Assembly (NCBI GenBank): GCA_917880885.1
Contig: OU862920.1
Span: forward strand, 39,095,019-39,159,018
DNA: 64,000 bases
Direction of reading: 5' to 3'
Origin: Limnephilus marmoratus
Lineage: Eukaryota > Arthropoda > Insecta > Trichoptera > Limnephilidae
The notes below the pieces were generated by a model that saw only the letters and a list, made by a program, of their open reading frames with translations, searched no databases and was not told the origin of the DNA. Positions 31,678-43,275 of this stretch are shown here, one piece after another (within the stretch, counting starts at the first letter, position 1; the number at the start of each line of letters is the position of its first letter). The position numbers and the translations under genes were made by a program.

Positions 31678-33472
31678 TTATTGTCTTCTTCTTCTTCTTG
31701 TGCCCTGTCCGTTCAACGGATGTTGGCTATCATGTTGTCTATGCGGACTTTGTTTACTGCGGCCCGGAACAGCTCCACGGTAGACTGGCCAAACCACTGT
31801 CTCAGGTTTTTCAGCCATGAGGTTCTCCTTCTTCCTGGGCCCTGTCTTCCGGCAATCTTTCCCTGCATTATGAGATGCAAGATCTCGTACTTCTCTGGAT
31901 GTCTCATCACAATTCCAACATATTGAAGTTTTTGGATTTTTAATAACTTCTTTTTCTTTATTCATCCGAACCATAACATCTTCATTCGTAACCCTGTCCT
32001 TCCAGCTTATTTTAAGTATTCTTCTGTATATCCACATCTCGAATGCCTCAAGTCGCCTAATTAGTTCTTCAGTAAGCGTCCATGCTTGAAAACACGTAGC
32101 ATTTGACCATTTGCAATCGTAATCCAAGGTTGAGGTCATGACTGCGGCATTTGATTTCAACCGAAGGATCCCTTCTATCATTTAAATTGCAGCCCAAGTA
32201 TACAACACTCTGTACCTTCTCTAGATTCGTTCATTTGCTTAGGAGCATGTATTTTATTCATATTCAGTTCTAACCCAATATTCTTACAATTCTTCACTAC
32301 TTGATTCAGCAAAAGTTGTAGATCCTCAATATTATTTGTTAGAAGTACCTTATCATCTGCATAACGCAGGTTGTTCAAAATCTTCCCATTTATAACAAGT
32401 CCTTGAGTAGATTCTTGCAGAGCTTCTTTGAATATTTCTTCTGAAATTAAGTTGAACAGCATAGGTAAAAGAATTCAACCCTTTCGCGCTTTACTGCTGC
32501 TTTCTGGTTTAATAAAGATTACCTATTATCCTTATATCTTTATCATCTATCCCAGAGGTTTTCAGAATTTGAATAATTTTGTCATGTCTAACTTTATCAA
32601 ACGCTGGAAGTCAGTGAAGCATGCATGTACATTTGTATTCACATCTCTACATCTTTGGATTAGTACTTGAATACTAAATAACGCTTCCCGAGTACCCAAC
32701 CCATTTCGAAAACCAAATTGTGTTACACCTATCTTTTCTTCCACTTTGCGATATATGCTTCCATGTATAATTCCCAAAAATATCTTTAATAAGTGGCTCA
32801 TCAAACTAATTGTGCGGTGGTCGCTACATTTTCTTGCTTTTGCTTTCTTTGAGAGGGTAACAAAAGTGGATCGAAGCCAACATATTGGAATAATTCCTGT
32901 ATTATATATTGAGCTAAAGAGACTTGTCAATACTAGGATGCCTTTATTTCCTATAATTTTAAGGATTTCAACCTGTATTCCATCTGGGCCGATACTTTCC
33001 CAGGTTTAGAGAGACGAATTGCATGTTCTACCTCATTTATTGTGATTGGTGGGTCTGTTGTAATATTTTCCACGTCATAATCTGCGCTTCTATTATCATT
33101 GAAGAGTTCTGAGATGAAGTCTTTCCATCTTTTTAGTTTTTCGATAATATCGATTAGAAGTTTTCCATCTCGGTCCTCCAGTAGCCCTATGTTGATTTTA
33201 CGACTGATTCCAGTCAATTCTTTGATTTTCTTGTGCACTTGGAAAATATCATGTTTATCATTGAGGGTTTCAATTATAGCACACTTTTGAATATGCCAAT
33301 CAGCTTTTGCTTGCCTAATTTTACTTCGAATTTCTGTATGGATTCGTTTGTATTCTTCCATGTTTCGATTTTTTTTATTGTCCCTTAACTGTTTTAGTGC
33401 TATGCTTATTTTGCAAGTATGTACAAAATTTGCAAAAAAATTTATGTTTTTGAAAAACAGTACGGTATTCAA
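31678..33472 (-). pseudogene. RTE-like non-LTR retrotransposon polyprotein, broken (LINE 3)
   Basis: Minus strand, N- to C-terminal from 33472 to 31678. First comes a linker helix (EYKRIHTEIRSKIRQAKADW), then the pre-RT region (DPPITINEVEHAI, KPGK). RT follows: SLMSHLLKIFLGII, QFGFRNGLGTREALF, motif A degenerate (ACFTDFQ), motif B deleted, motif C YADD at about 32350. The C-terminal signature is RLEAFEMWIYRRILKISW followed by a QGKIAGRQGPGRRR block. This end is typical of the RTE clade. Frameshifts lie near 32940, 32550 and 32180. The A/AAG-rich 3' end lies near 31665-31690. Confidence 0.85.
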
Positions 33473-34192
33473 TAAAAATGCAATATCTTGGACAAAAATT
33501 AACCAATTTTATTGTCTTTTTGCAATTATACAAGTAAAGAATGATATTTTATGCTTCCATTAAAAAATACATATTTACAACTACAGATATTAAAAAAATA
33601 TTAAATTATGTCTCTTCACAATTGTTTTTTCCCACGTCAATTTTTTTCAAGTTCAAATTTTTGTCAAGTTTTTCTCAAGTCAATTTTTGCTTATTGCAAA
33701 AGGGGAATCCCTTTTCCAATAAGAAAAATGTGGCCCATCTTGTTATCTCCATTTCCGTAAGACAGCAATGAATGCTTTTATTTCATTCACAGCAGTTGAT
33801 GTCCACTTTTTTGTTCCAAATTTTCAAATTTCCTGTTTTAAAAAATTGTGCACAATTGGTTTCTTTGACAATATTTTCAAGAAGTAACGAGCTAAAAACT
33901 AAATTGAAATAGTATTGGTTTGGTATCAGAAGAAGGAGCGCTTATAGGTTCAGGAATTTAAAAATAATCGTCAGACATTTTCATAAAAAATTTTGTTGGA
34001 GGAATAATATCAAAAATCTCATTCGTACAATGAAGAAGCGGAAGATTTTTTTTTTTTAACTTTTTTTTTATGGAAAATTTTTGATACAAAACATATAAAA
34101 TAAAATAAAATAATTAAAAGTATATAAAAAAGCTTAATACAATAAATGTATGAACAAAAAAATTCCACAAAGAATTGATACTAATAATATAT
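33473..34192. other. Nothing recognised
   Basis: AT-rich without supported features. Confidence 0.4.
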
Positions 34193-34364
34193 GTGAAACC
34201 CTCTTAAGAAGTTCTCTCTTATAAAACATTTCGTGCCTTAAAGAAGTTTAGTTTTTTCGGTCCCTCGACCCAAAATTGGCCTAATTTTTCTCACAAATAA
34301 GATTTTCCTGCTTAAGAAGTTTGTTTTTTCTGGTCCCTTGGAAAACTTCTCAAGAGGGTTTCAC
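34193..34364. mobile_element. Tc1/mariner-like MITE, 172 bp
   Basis: GTGAAACCCTCTTAAGAAGT (34193) pairs with CTTCTCAAGAGGGTTTCAC (to 34364), and a TA dinucleotide can be placed on both sides. Inner inverted words (GGTCCCTCG and GGTCCCTTGG) extend the symmetry. The word GATACTAATAATATAT lies on both sides outside the element. Confidence 0.65.
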
Positions 34365-35339
34365 TGTATTATTATTTGGAAATCCTTAAAGAATATTGAT
34401 ACTAATAATATATATTATTATATGGGTGAACTTTTCAGGTTATTCAGGAAGAGTTCTACCACCACCACAGATTGCAACGAGGTGCACACATGAGGCGACG
34501 CGATATCAGGGAGACTTTTTAGTTGAGCCTGCAGGCAACATACGAGTGATGAAACTATCTCTGCATCTGTATCATTATGGGAGTTCGCACACGGGCGATA
34601 AAAGCCATTTGGAGCTAGATTTAATTAGTTCAACCATCGACTCCACAGCGTGAGGACGTAACAATGACATCAGTGTTGCAGGATGTAAAAATGCCCCAAG
34701 ACAAAGACATAGACAAAGAAGTATGAGGACGAGCTTCATTGAACAAAAAAAATCTGATGGAATACTCTGATGTGAACTTTATAACTTTGTGGGGGGAAGT
34801 ATGAATGTGAAATACTATTTCCACATATCTAGGAGAGATTATCTGAAGAACAAAAAAATAAAAGTGGTGAGTAATATATTTTTCTCCTTTTTTAAATTTT
34901 TTGTTGATAATTGAAACATTGGGTGCAACAAGGGTGTTATTGACATAATGCCGTTTATTCTGTTGTTAGCTCAAACGTGTAAGTAAGTTAAACCTCTGTG
35001 ATTACTAAGTATTTTAAGAAATTATGAAAGTTTTACATTGGTAATAAATTTCTCACGGTAAATTCTTTTTTTCAGGAAGCCAAGTCTATTGTTGTTGAAT
35101 TTAAGGGAAACATATTTGAAGAGACAAAAAAACTCTACCTAGAGCATGACAAGAGGGTTGAGTGCATGAATCATCGATATGCAGTACCAAAATACGCCTT
35201 AACTTAAGACCTTTAAAATCCCTGTACCTAATCGAACCTACTATGGACTGGAGACCTGTCATGTGCATCTTAGTGTGAGTGCACGAGGTGCAGTTTGAAC
35301 ACTCCTGCTTCTGGATTATCTGTATCTATTCTTTTAAAA
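34365..35339. other. Possible exon remnants, not assigned
   Basis: Two plus-strand stretches start after good acceptors: 34438 (TTTTCAG) and 35075 (TTTTTTTCAG, reading EAKSIVVEFKGNIFEE). They could belong to the same degraded gene as the THAP-like exons downstream. The proteins are not recognised. Confidence 0.25.
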
Positions 35340-35399
35340 ATGCCGAAATGTGTCTGTAACCGATTAACAAACCGAGGAGTAATGGCAGTATTTTCAATT
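35340..35399 (+). pseudogene. THAP-like first exon, degenerate
   Basis: The ATG at 35340 opens MPKCVCNRLTNRG and ends at the donor GTAAGT (35400-35405) after 20 codons. Position, length and the Met-Pro-x-Cys start resemble the N-terminus of a THAP zinc finger, but the expected second cysteine position is occupied by Leu. It is followed 2.7 kb later by 38096-38216. The phases of the two pieces do not fit directly, so a middle exon is missing or the gene is dead. Confidence 0.35.
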
Positions 35400-35973
35400 G
35401 TAAGTATACGCAATTTTTAATAGGTTTTCAAATTTCAATGGAATAACATGCAAATCTTATTGTAAAATAATGTACACCCATAAACTCTCGAATGGTGCGG
35501 TGCTTCGCTGTAATAATTGGCAGAACAGCGTAAGAATTAACCAATTAGTAATTTATACAGATAACCTTTTTTTTAAAAATATTTTTCTTAATTGATTCCA
35601 ACGAATTTGGTTAACTATGATTAATACTCTTTGGTTGTTAGAAATATATTACAATTACTTTAATGCCTTCAGTTATCGAGATCAGTATTTTTTTTTCTAC
35701 GCATTCTGGCAACCCAAGATTCTAAGTACCTTCAAACCAATAGTTCACACGCCCTTACCCCGCGGGGTTGTCAGTTCTCGCACGGCACTTGTTAATGATA
35801 GACGTGTAAAGTGAGTATGGGTAAAAAATATCCGGTAGCGACAATCCTTGTTCTGTTATTTTTCGATATGTTTATGACTATGTTTTTGATTTAGAGCTGT
35901 AATAAACTGAGTATTCCTCAAAGTAATAGTACAATAGAAGAGCTGCTTCAAGAAGAAGACAGCGGAGGAGAAT

Positions 35974-36183
35974 GTGTCAGAAATAGAAGATTTTGAGGAG
36001 AATAGTGAACACGAAAGTGAAACTGAACAGGAAGCTGATAGTTCAGGCGCGTCCTCAAATTCAGAAAATGTTTTTGACCGTCTACCTTCAGATTCAGAAG
36101 TTGTTTTGCGAATTGTGCTCCAAAAGATATGCCGCCAGCATATAACCCCAATATGTGAGGATTGCTATGATAGAGTGAAGTAG
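35974..36183 (+). other. Acidic open frame between the THAP-like pieces
   Basis: Frame rich in Glu, Ser and Asp (EIEDFEENSEHESETEQEAD), ending QKICRQH and CEDCYDRVK. It may be exon sequence of the same remnant gene. No family recognised. Confidence 0.2.
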
Positions 36184-36544
36184 TTTCGTTTTTAGCAAAA
36201 TATTTGAAACAGTTTGTTTAGTGTTGATTATCTCAATGTTCACTCAGTATAAAGGTATCATTATTTTTTAGTATTTTAGGAGTGTACCTAGTTTTTCGAT
36301 GCCGATCTCAATTTTACCAAATTTGTAAGAAAAAAAAAATTATTGTTGATTTTCGTAAGATTACTAAGAAAAAATTTATTTTTTTATTTTTTTTTAGGAT
36401 AAACTCTAATACAAATAAATAAACATAAAACCTGCATTTTTAGTTTTATTTATGAACAATAGTACCAATAACACAAATACATTGTCAAACATTGAAACTC
36501 AAGCATCTTTTTGAAAATAACGGCAATTAAACTCTGTGGTATTT

Positions 36545-37950
36545 TTTTATTTTTTTTATTTATTTTATTAATTATAATGTATTACAAAAAAAAACATGGT
36601 AACACATTATTCCCAATGAGTTAAGAAACAAACTCATTACGGGAAGGACAGACACATATAAGTACATGTTACATGGATATTACATAGATATTACAAGTTA
36701 AAAAAAAAAAATAATAATAATAAAAGATGCATTGTCAAGAATAGAGATTTTTGAAATACTGAGAGACATTCATACACATAAACCATAAAAATAGAAAAAA
36801 ATAAAATAAAAATAAACGTATGAAAGCGAGCGAATCATTTAAAAAACATTTAAAGCGAATCATTTAAAAACATTTTCAGAAAATATTCTTTAAGCGTTTT
36901 AATTAATATTTTTTTGTTAGGTACTGGTTGCTTTATTTCATGAGGTAATGCATTGTATTGTTTATATGCAGTATATTGTAATGAGTTAATACCAAATTTA
37001 GTTGTGTGGGTAGATGATGCTAGGTGTATTTGATTTTGAGATCGTGTTTTGTGCTGGTGTATGTCTGAATTAAAGGCTGGTCTGATGGTAGTGTGTGAGG
37101 ATCTATGTATGATTTGTAATATTGCACTAGTGATATTGTATTTAGGTAGGACTGTAAAAGGAAGTATGTTTGTCTTTGAATATATATGCTTGATATGTGT
37201 ATCCCACGGCAGACGGTAGATATTCCTTATAGCTCGATTTTGAATCACCTGTATTTCTGATATTTGTTTTTTAGTAATAGTTCCCCAGATACTAACTAAA
37301 TAACTCAGATGAGAGTGAATCATCGCATAGTAAGTGGCCCGTAGTAGAGATGTAGAGAGAAGACCTTGGAGTCGATACAGTACACCGGTTATTGGGGAAA
37401 TTTTCGATTTCACATGCTCAACATGGGAGTTCCACGAAAGTTTAGAGTCTATTAAGAGCCCTAAATATTTCATAACTTCTATATTTTGGAGTTTATCAGT
37501 TCCAAGTGAAATATTCATGGACGCATAATCCTTATTACCGAAAGTTAGGTAGTGCGTTTTTTTTATATTGAGGCTCAATTTATTAATACGCAGCCAATTA
37601 GCTAGAATTGAGACACCTACATTCATTAGAGACTCAAGGTCACTCAGGCTTGTACTGTGATAGTAGATTACAGTATCATCCGCATAAAGTTGGAGTTTTC
37701 CAGAGATACCACATTTAGTTATGTCATTGACATATAGCAAGAAAAGCAGAGGGCCAAGAATTGATCCCTGTGGCACTCCACATGTGATTCTACCTAAGCC
37801 ACTCGAGACTCCTTTGACTTCAACAAGACAAAATCTATCATCTAAGTAGCTTCGGAGGAGATTTAGGGGCTTCCCAACAATTCCCAAATATTCCAATTTC
37901 TTTAAGAGAATTTCATGATTGACCGTATCAAAGGCTTTTTTGAGATTACC
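36545..37950 (-). mobile_element. 5'-truncated LINE (LINE 4) with long intact RT C-terminal half
   Basis: Truncated exactly within RT motif A (about 37950). The 3' end has A/T-rich UTR with TATTATTATTATT-type repeats and an A/T tail near 36545-36600. It is inserted in the intron between the THAP-like pieces, opposite strand. The long uninterrupted frame suggests a fairly recent insertion. Confidence 0.85.
36850..37896 (-). CDS. LINE reverse transcriptase, C-terminal 348 residues, uninterrupted
   Basis: Starts at an internal Met just after motif A (the words KKAFDTVNHEILL lie upstream at about 37945-37900, still in frame). It has motif B CGVPQGSILGPLLF, motif C YADD at about residue 71, MKYLGLLIDSKLSW, then the thumb and C-terminal region (HSHLSYLVSIWG, QVIQNRAIRNIYRLP), ending TLKEYFLKMF. 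It lacks the fingers domain and first catalytic Asp context, so it is not functional despite being open. The sequence style is the jockey/CR1 group. Confidence 0.85.
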   Translation of the reverse strand: MEYLGIVGKPLNLLRSYLDDRFCLVEVKGVSSGLGRITCGVPQGSILGPLLFLLYVNDITKCGISGKLQLYADDTVIYYHSTSLSDLESLMNVGVSILANWLRINKLSLNIKKTHYLTFGNKDYASMNISLGTDKLQNIEVMKYLGLLIDSKLSWNSHVEHVKSKISPITGVLYRLQGLLSTSLLRATYYAMIHSHLSYLVSIWGTITKKQISEIQVIQNRAIRNIYRLPWDTHIKHIYSKTNILPFTVLPKYNITSAILQIIHRSSHTTIRPAFNSDIHQHKTRSQNQIHLASSTHTTKFGINSLQYTAYKQYNALPHEIKQPVPNKKILIKTLKEYFLKMFLNDSL

Positions 37951-38095
37951 CGATAGCGAGTGTTCATGTTCGTAAATACCTAGCGAGTACCGCCGGGTTA
38001 ATGGTTCATCAGCTGTGTAAATTTTAAACTAGTTTAAAAGTATTTCAATATAATTAATGTAAATTGGTTATTTTTACAATTTTTCTTTGGTGCAG

Positions 38096-38216
38096 GATTC
38101 CTCAGAACCTGGAAAAAAGGGAAAAATTGGACAGAAGATAACCTGAGAACATCAAATACTAACTGTATTTACCTAGACCACTTTGAAGAAAGCAATCTTT
38201 TAAATAAAAGCAGGTA
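38096..38216 (+). pseudogene. THAP-like second exon, degenerate
   Basis: Begins after the acceptor TTTGGTGCAG (38095) and ends at the donor GTAACA. The frame FLRTWKKGKNWTEDNLR then CIYLDHFEES matches the second half of a THAP domain (central Trp, then the Cys-x2-His-Phe block), but Tyr stands where the zinc-binding Cys is expected. Confidence 0.4.
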
Positions 38217-38335
38217 ACAATGATTTTCGGTGATTATTTTGTTTTACGTTTTGTGTGTGAGAACTTAAACTCGATAAAAAAATAAGCATTAGTCAGTAAC
38301 GATTAATAATGTCTCTTTCTTTCAGGCTTATCTAG

Positions 38336-38600
38336 TAGCGGATTCAATTCCTGCGTATCCTGAAATCCCAATGTTGGAGCACCAGAAGAGCCTTCCAGCA
38401 GCCGCAAGAATCGCTTCAATCGTTCAGAATTGCAGCCAACATTGAAGACACTGGACACTGGAGCTTTAATTGAATTAGGATTAGATTCACCGATTAAGGT
38501 ACGCTTGAAAGAAGAGTTAAATAATTTTAACAAGGTCGCTCTATCTAAGGTTAAGTTATTGCAGCGACAAAAAATATTATTGAAAAAAATTCAACATTAA
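38336..38600 (+). pseudogene. Third exon remnant with coiled-coil C-terminus
   Basis: Follows a strong acceptor (TCTTTCTTTCAG). The later part reads ELQPTLKTLDTGALIELG and then a Leu/Lys-rich helix (KVKLLQRQKILLKKI) to a stop at about 38600, as often seen in short THAP proteins. The beginning is out of frame with the previous exon (early TAG TAG). Confidence 0.35.
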
Positions 38601-38639
38601 AAAACAACACAATTGAAAAAAAAAATTAGAGTATGCAAT

Positions 38640-38683
38640 TCACTCGCGGAAGAAGTGGAAACTAAAGTAGACAAGAGTGGGGA
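38640..38683. mobile_element. Single terminus of the fold-back MITE family
   Basis: CTCGCGGAAGAAGTGGAAAC then AAAGTAGACAAGAGTGGGGA corresponds to the inverse of the 3590-3730 copy. The rest of the element is missing. Confidence 0.65.
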
Positions 38684-38987
38684 TAAGCACTTTTTTATCA
38701 ATATGAATGATGTTTTTTTCCACATTTTTGTCGTCGAATTCCAGTGCACTTTTTCCTCTTCGGAGTCGCTTTCTATTGTGTTTTTTTGCCTGCTCATTTT
38801 GGAGTGGTTTGAAGATTGGATATTGATTTTACAAAAACACATATAAATTTTTTTTCAATTTCATAGGATTCGATCCTTGGTCCGCTGAAAGTCTGGCCCA
38901 AAGATGTTGAAATATAGGTAGATGTGCTATCTGCAGTTTTTACTATGTGGGACTGCGCTTCCGGTTGTCGCCGATATTGTTTACCAA
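38684..38987. other. Nothing recognised
   Basis: Short AT-rich spacer with no supported feature. Confidence 0.3.
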
Positions 38988-39607
38988 TTAAGAGCGTTTA
39001 ACCAGCCAGCGGACGAAAATCCACATTTCGTCGAAAGTTGTTCTTACGATCGTGCAGGGCGGTTACAATGAGAATGATTAATTATTCTCCGTACCAGCTT
39101 TTTTAAATTATAATTAGCTTTAGTTTATACCTTCATCCAAAAATTCTGAAAGGCGTGAAGATAAAACTATTAAAATAATGTACTTTTTGTAATTATTTTT
39201 TGATTATAAGTATTTATCATTTTTCAATAATGTCTAAATTTAATAAGAATGTTAAAAAAATCTGAAATATATTAGTTTGTAAGTGCGCAAATAAATACAT
39301 AAATGGACCAATTTTCGTCAAGAAACACACGTACGAATATATTTTTTAATGATTTTGTTGAAACTAAAATTAAAATTCTAAAACATGCGTTTGCTAGATA
39401 ATGTACTGATTTATTTTACTGCATGATTATATTATTTGAAATGGGTGGGTATAATACAAAATCTTTTTTGAAAATTTAACAAATCTGCCAACGACCTATG
39501 GAATAACCTTATTATACTAAAAATTCAAAAAATTTCTCAAAATTTGTTACATGCAAATGCTAGATAAAAGAACAGTCTTTCGAAATCCATTTATAATTTT
39601 TTGTGGA
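38988..39607 (-). repeat. Right arm of the large inverted repeat
   Basis: Inverse of 24845-25486. The outer end is TTATAATTTTTTGTGGA. Confidence 0.8.
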
Positions 39608-40650
39608 AAAGAGTCAATACGTCTAAAATCTGATTTGAAAATCACATATTTCTGGTTTTCTCTGGTAATGCCCTCTTAACAAATAAACTAAATGAACGAA
39701 TAAACCAAACGAACGTTAAACCAAATTAACGAAATCTTTCTGTATTCAAACAATATTGTTAACCAATACTAATGCAAATCTTCAAAAAATCAACGAAATG
39801 AACAAATTATTTTTGTAAGCAAACTACTCTAATTAGGGCGTAGTCCGCCGACAGTTGCGTGGACACCATAGCATATCCTTTTGTATTTGAATATCTTTGG
39901 TCTGGCCGCTAAGCCTAAGTTTTAATAGCCTTGTTACTGTGGTACACACTCGATTCACAAATAGATACAAACGGAAGTGCTGCCATCTATATTATTAATA
40001 CGCTAAAAAAGCTACTTGTGTAATTCGGTTTCGATGTGCCCTTGAATATCTACTATGGATTTGTAGAATTGGTGTATCTTTCCGGATATGGAAAGATTGA
40101 CAGTAATACTTAGAGTTGTGAATAATAGTATCACGCGGCTATAAATTACTATGACGTCATTGCCTGTCGCACTTACTTTGTCCGCTGTCAGTGGATCACA
40201 AAACTGGCCATTTTTGGAACCAGTTCCTAACGGATGTATAAATTGGTCACCAACACTCAAACTGGGCGAAGCCAAATCCTGCCAAAAACCTGCGCAGCGG
40301 ATTTGTAACTGCTAGTGTTAATGAGTCTTTTAGATGTTCTGGTGTTCGGAACGATTTAAAGTCTAACAGCCTTACTAATAACAAAACGCCTTAACGATCG
40401 TTCAACTGCATATTTGTTGCTTGCGCGGTGATCTGCGTTTTTACATCTTAACTAATAACAATATCACGTATTTTATGATTTTTATGTTGGTTCCCTTGAA
40501 TCTCACATAGATCTGCGCAGGTGCCACGGCCATCTTGTTTTATAGAATTTGCGGTAAAACAATGTTTGACATGTTGAATTTTACTTGCAGTTAATTTTAT
40601 GTTTTTGAAGATATTTTTCGTTTTAAATGATCGATTCACGTAACGTCCCC
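39608..40650. other. No gene recognised
   Basis: Contains low-level TE-like sequence. The part next to 40650 may be the 3' end or LTR of the decayed gypsy element, but no LTR pair was found. Confidence 0.3.
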
Positions 40651-42682
40651 TCATACTGATTGTTCTACTACGTGTAGTGTAGGATTGAAATTAGTTGATA
40701 ACTTATTAGTCTTTTCCATTTCTTTAAGGTACACCTTCTCCCCTTCCTTCGATTCTGGATTTTTCGCTCTCCTGTTATGGTCTCCATACTCCTTTCCCTT
40801 TTCTTTTTGAACTTTGTCTCTGTCTCTAACTTCAGTGTCATTTTCCGTTTCATTTATGTCTTTCAACGTAGAAATTTTATCCCTGTTCGTTCTTTTGAAA
40901 AAAAGTTCTGATGGAGTTTTTCCAGTAACTGAATGAGGAGTGGAATTATACGTGATGAGGTATTCATATAGTGTGTCTTTCATATCACGTTTTTCACTAA
41001 AGCTGATTTTGAGTCTTTTTAATATATCTCTTTTGACGTTCCACTTCTTCGTTCATTTGAGGCCAATATGGTACAGTATTAAAAAGTTTCATATTACAAG
41101 TATGGCAAAAATCTTAAAATCTTCACTTACAAATTTCCGGCCGTTATCCATAGTAGGGGATTATAGATAGCCCAAACGACTATAGAGTTCTTTCAAAAAT
41201 TTTATAATCTGCAAGCTTGTGATGGTTCTGATAATCTTTATCTCCTTATAGCGACTGTAGTAGTCAATAATAACAAGTATATAGTCATTATTCGGTAACG
41301 GACCCAATATATCCATTGCAATATTCACCCATGCTTCAGATGGAAGTTCGAGACGTTTCATTGGTTGTGGAGGATTTGGTAAGCTAACAAGAGTGCTTCT
41401 TTTGCAACTTTTTACTACCAATTCTACTACTTTGTCCATTCTTGGCCACCAAACCTTAGAACGAAGGCGACTCTTCATAGCCACAACACCTGGGTGTCCC
41501 TAATGAGCTGCTAATAATACCTGCTTCCTGAGATTCGTTGGTATAACTATTCTGTTCCCTCTCAAGAGGATGTTCTCATAAAAACATAATTCATCCGAAA
41601 ATATCATATATGTTTTCACAGAGTCATCTCATTGGTTATTGAAAATTGCTTTCTTAACATTAGAGATTTCCTGGTCGCCTTCTGAATGCTTTATTATTTC
41701 ATGCATGGATGTAGCACAAGGTCTTGCAAGTTCAACTATCTGATGAACGTAATTCTCTTCTGATAGATGAGTTGGCAGATTCGAGTATTTACACAGCCTC
41801 GATAATGGATCCGCAATATTGGTCTTACCAGGTTTATATTGAATATTATAGCGATACGCCTGAAGTCTCAAAACCCATCTTTCAACACGGGCACATGGTT
41901 TTGATTTCGGACTGAACAGAAATTCCAATGGCTTATGATCCGTTATCAAATCAAATGTTTTTCCAAAAAGAAACGTGTTAAAATGTTCGATTGCCCGTAC
42001 TAAAGCAAGGGCCTCTTTTTCTGTTTGGCTATATCGTCTTTCACATTCACTGAGAGTTCTATTGCCATATGCAATAATTCTTGGTCCCTTACGATCAATC
42101 TGTACCAAGACTGCTCCAAGTCTTACGGGGCTGGCATCTATTATTACCTGTGTCTTATCTTTGATGTCATAATATCCCAACGTTTTTATTTCCGATTTTA
42201 ACTTTTTAAATGTCTCAGTGTGTGCCTCCTTCCAGTATTCTTCTATACTTGCTTTCTTTCCTAGTTTCAGTCTTAATATTTGTTTTAGCGGTTCTGTAGT
42301 TGTAGCCAGATGTGGGATCTATTTGTTTATGTAATTTACTAACCCTAAAAAACTTTGTAATTCTTCTATTGTGTATGGTACTCTAAACTCAGTTATACTT
42401 TTCATATATTTAGGCAACGGTTTTGCCCCTTCCGGTTTTAATTCATGACCCGAAAAGTATATTGTCTGTACTTCATAAATGCATTTTTGTTTATTTAACA
42501 AAACATTATTGAACTTCAATACTTCCATCACTTTGAAAATCGTTACTTCCCCATACCAATATGTCATCCATAAAATTGGTTGTCCCTTCGCACTTATTTA
42601 ACATATTTTTCAAGATTTTTTAAAATAATTCTGGGGCGCATGTCATTCCGAACATAAGTCTTTTGTATCTATAAAGACCGTT
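40651..42682 (-). pseudogene. Decayed Ty3/gypsy pol (RT end, RNase H, integrase)
   Basis: Minus strand, reading from 42682 down. First RT: FGMTCAPELF and NFMDD catalytic block at about 42670-42560, then SGHELKPEG and ELQSFLGLVNYI. RNase H at 42180-41629 has IIDASPVRLGAVL, EKEALALVRAIEHFNTFLFG, LITDHKPLEFLF and ADPLSRL. Integrase has WWPRMDKVVELVVKSC, MDILGPLP and YYSRYKE, then (40983-40651) the C-terminal NSTPHSVTGKTPSELFF. The frame is broken between 42319 and 42180, around 41600-41490, and near 41160-40985. The 5' part of pol is replaced at 42684 by a Harbinger element. It is a different lineage from the intact element at 43846-52877. Confidence 0.88.
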
Positions 42683-42859
42683 ATGGCGCGTTCAGACGTT
42701 TCAATTTTTGTTGATCCACTTTTATTTAACGTAAAAAGTTGAACGAGATTATGTTCACACGTTTCAATTTAAGTAGAACCGAATTTGACATTCAAGATAG
42801 CGTCAACTGAAATTGTCAGTGCGTGCGTCTCTCTAACTTTTGATGTTTTGCGAGATGAG

Positions 42860-43045
42860 CTCGAGATTATGAAAAAGCATAAAAAACGTCGTATTTGGGC
42901 GAGAAAATGGATCATGAATTCGGCGCATCCAACACAATTTTGAAAGAGATGGAACTAGAAGATTCCGAAGGATATGGATGACAGAAAAACAATTTGATGA
43001 GCTGCTTTCCAAAATTGGCGATAAAATTTTTCAGAGATGTTTAAA
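42860..43045 (+). pseudogene. PIF/Harbinger transposase N-terminal remnant
   Basis: The frame from ATG 42869 reads MKKHKKRRIWARKWIM. After a frameshift it continues with GASNTILKEMELEDSEGY and then TEKQFDELLSKIG. These follow the N-terminal order of Harbinger nucleases (basic WxRxW segment, then a short helix ending in the F-DELL block). The DDE domain is deleted. Confidence 0.6.
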
Positions 43046-43192
43046 TTAATAATAATTACTACTAACTACAATAACCGGAAAAGCAAGGAAATAATCCATA
43101 TTTCGTTAAAATTAGCTTTACCATAACCTAAAAACAACAACGCCAAACGTCATACTTTGATATAGGTAGTTATTGTTATTAGATTTGTACAA

Positions 43193-43194
<2 letters not shown>

Positions 43195-43271
<77 letters not shown>
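43195..43271. repeat. 77-nt poly-T tract
   Basis: An uninterrupted run of T from 43195 to 43271, preceded by ACAAAG and followed by ACTTATCCAAAG. It may be an old poly(A) tail inserted on the minus strand, or an expanded or misassembled homopolymer. Confidence 0.95.

Positions 43272-43275
<4 letters not shown>

Noticed and set aside
35974..36183. Acidic frame as a piggyBac transposase N-terminus
   Set aside because: The acidic composition is similar, but no DDE domain or TTAA-flanked ends accompany it.
40012..40275. 87-codon minus-strand frame
   Set aside because: No motif, no splice signal, and it is probably chance or LTR-derived sequence downstream of the decayed gypsy pol.
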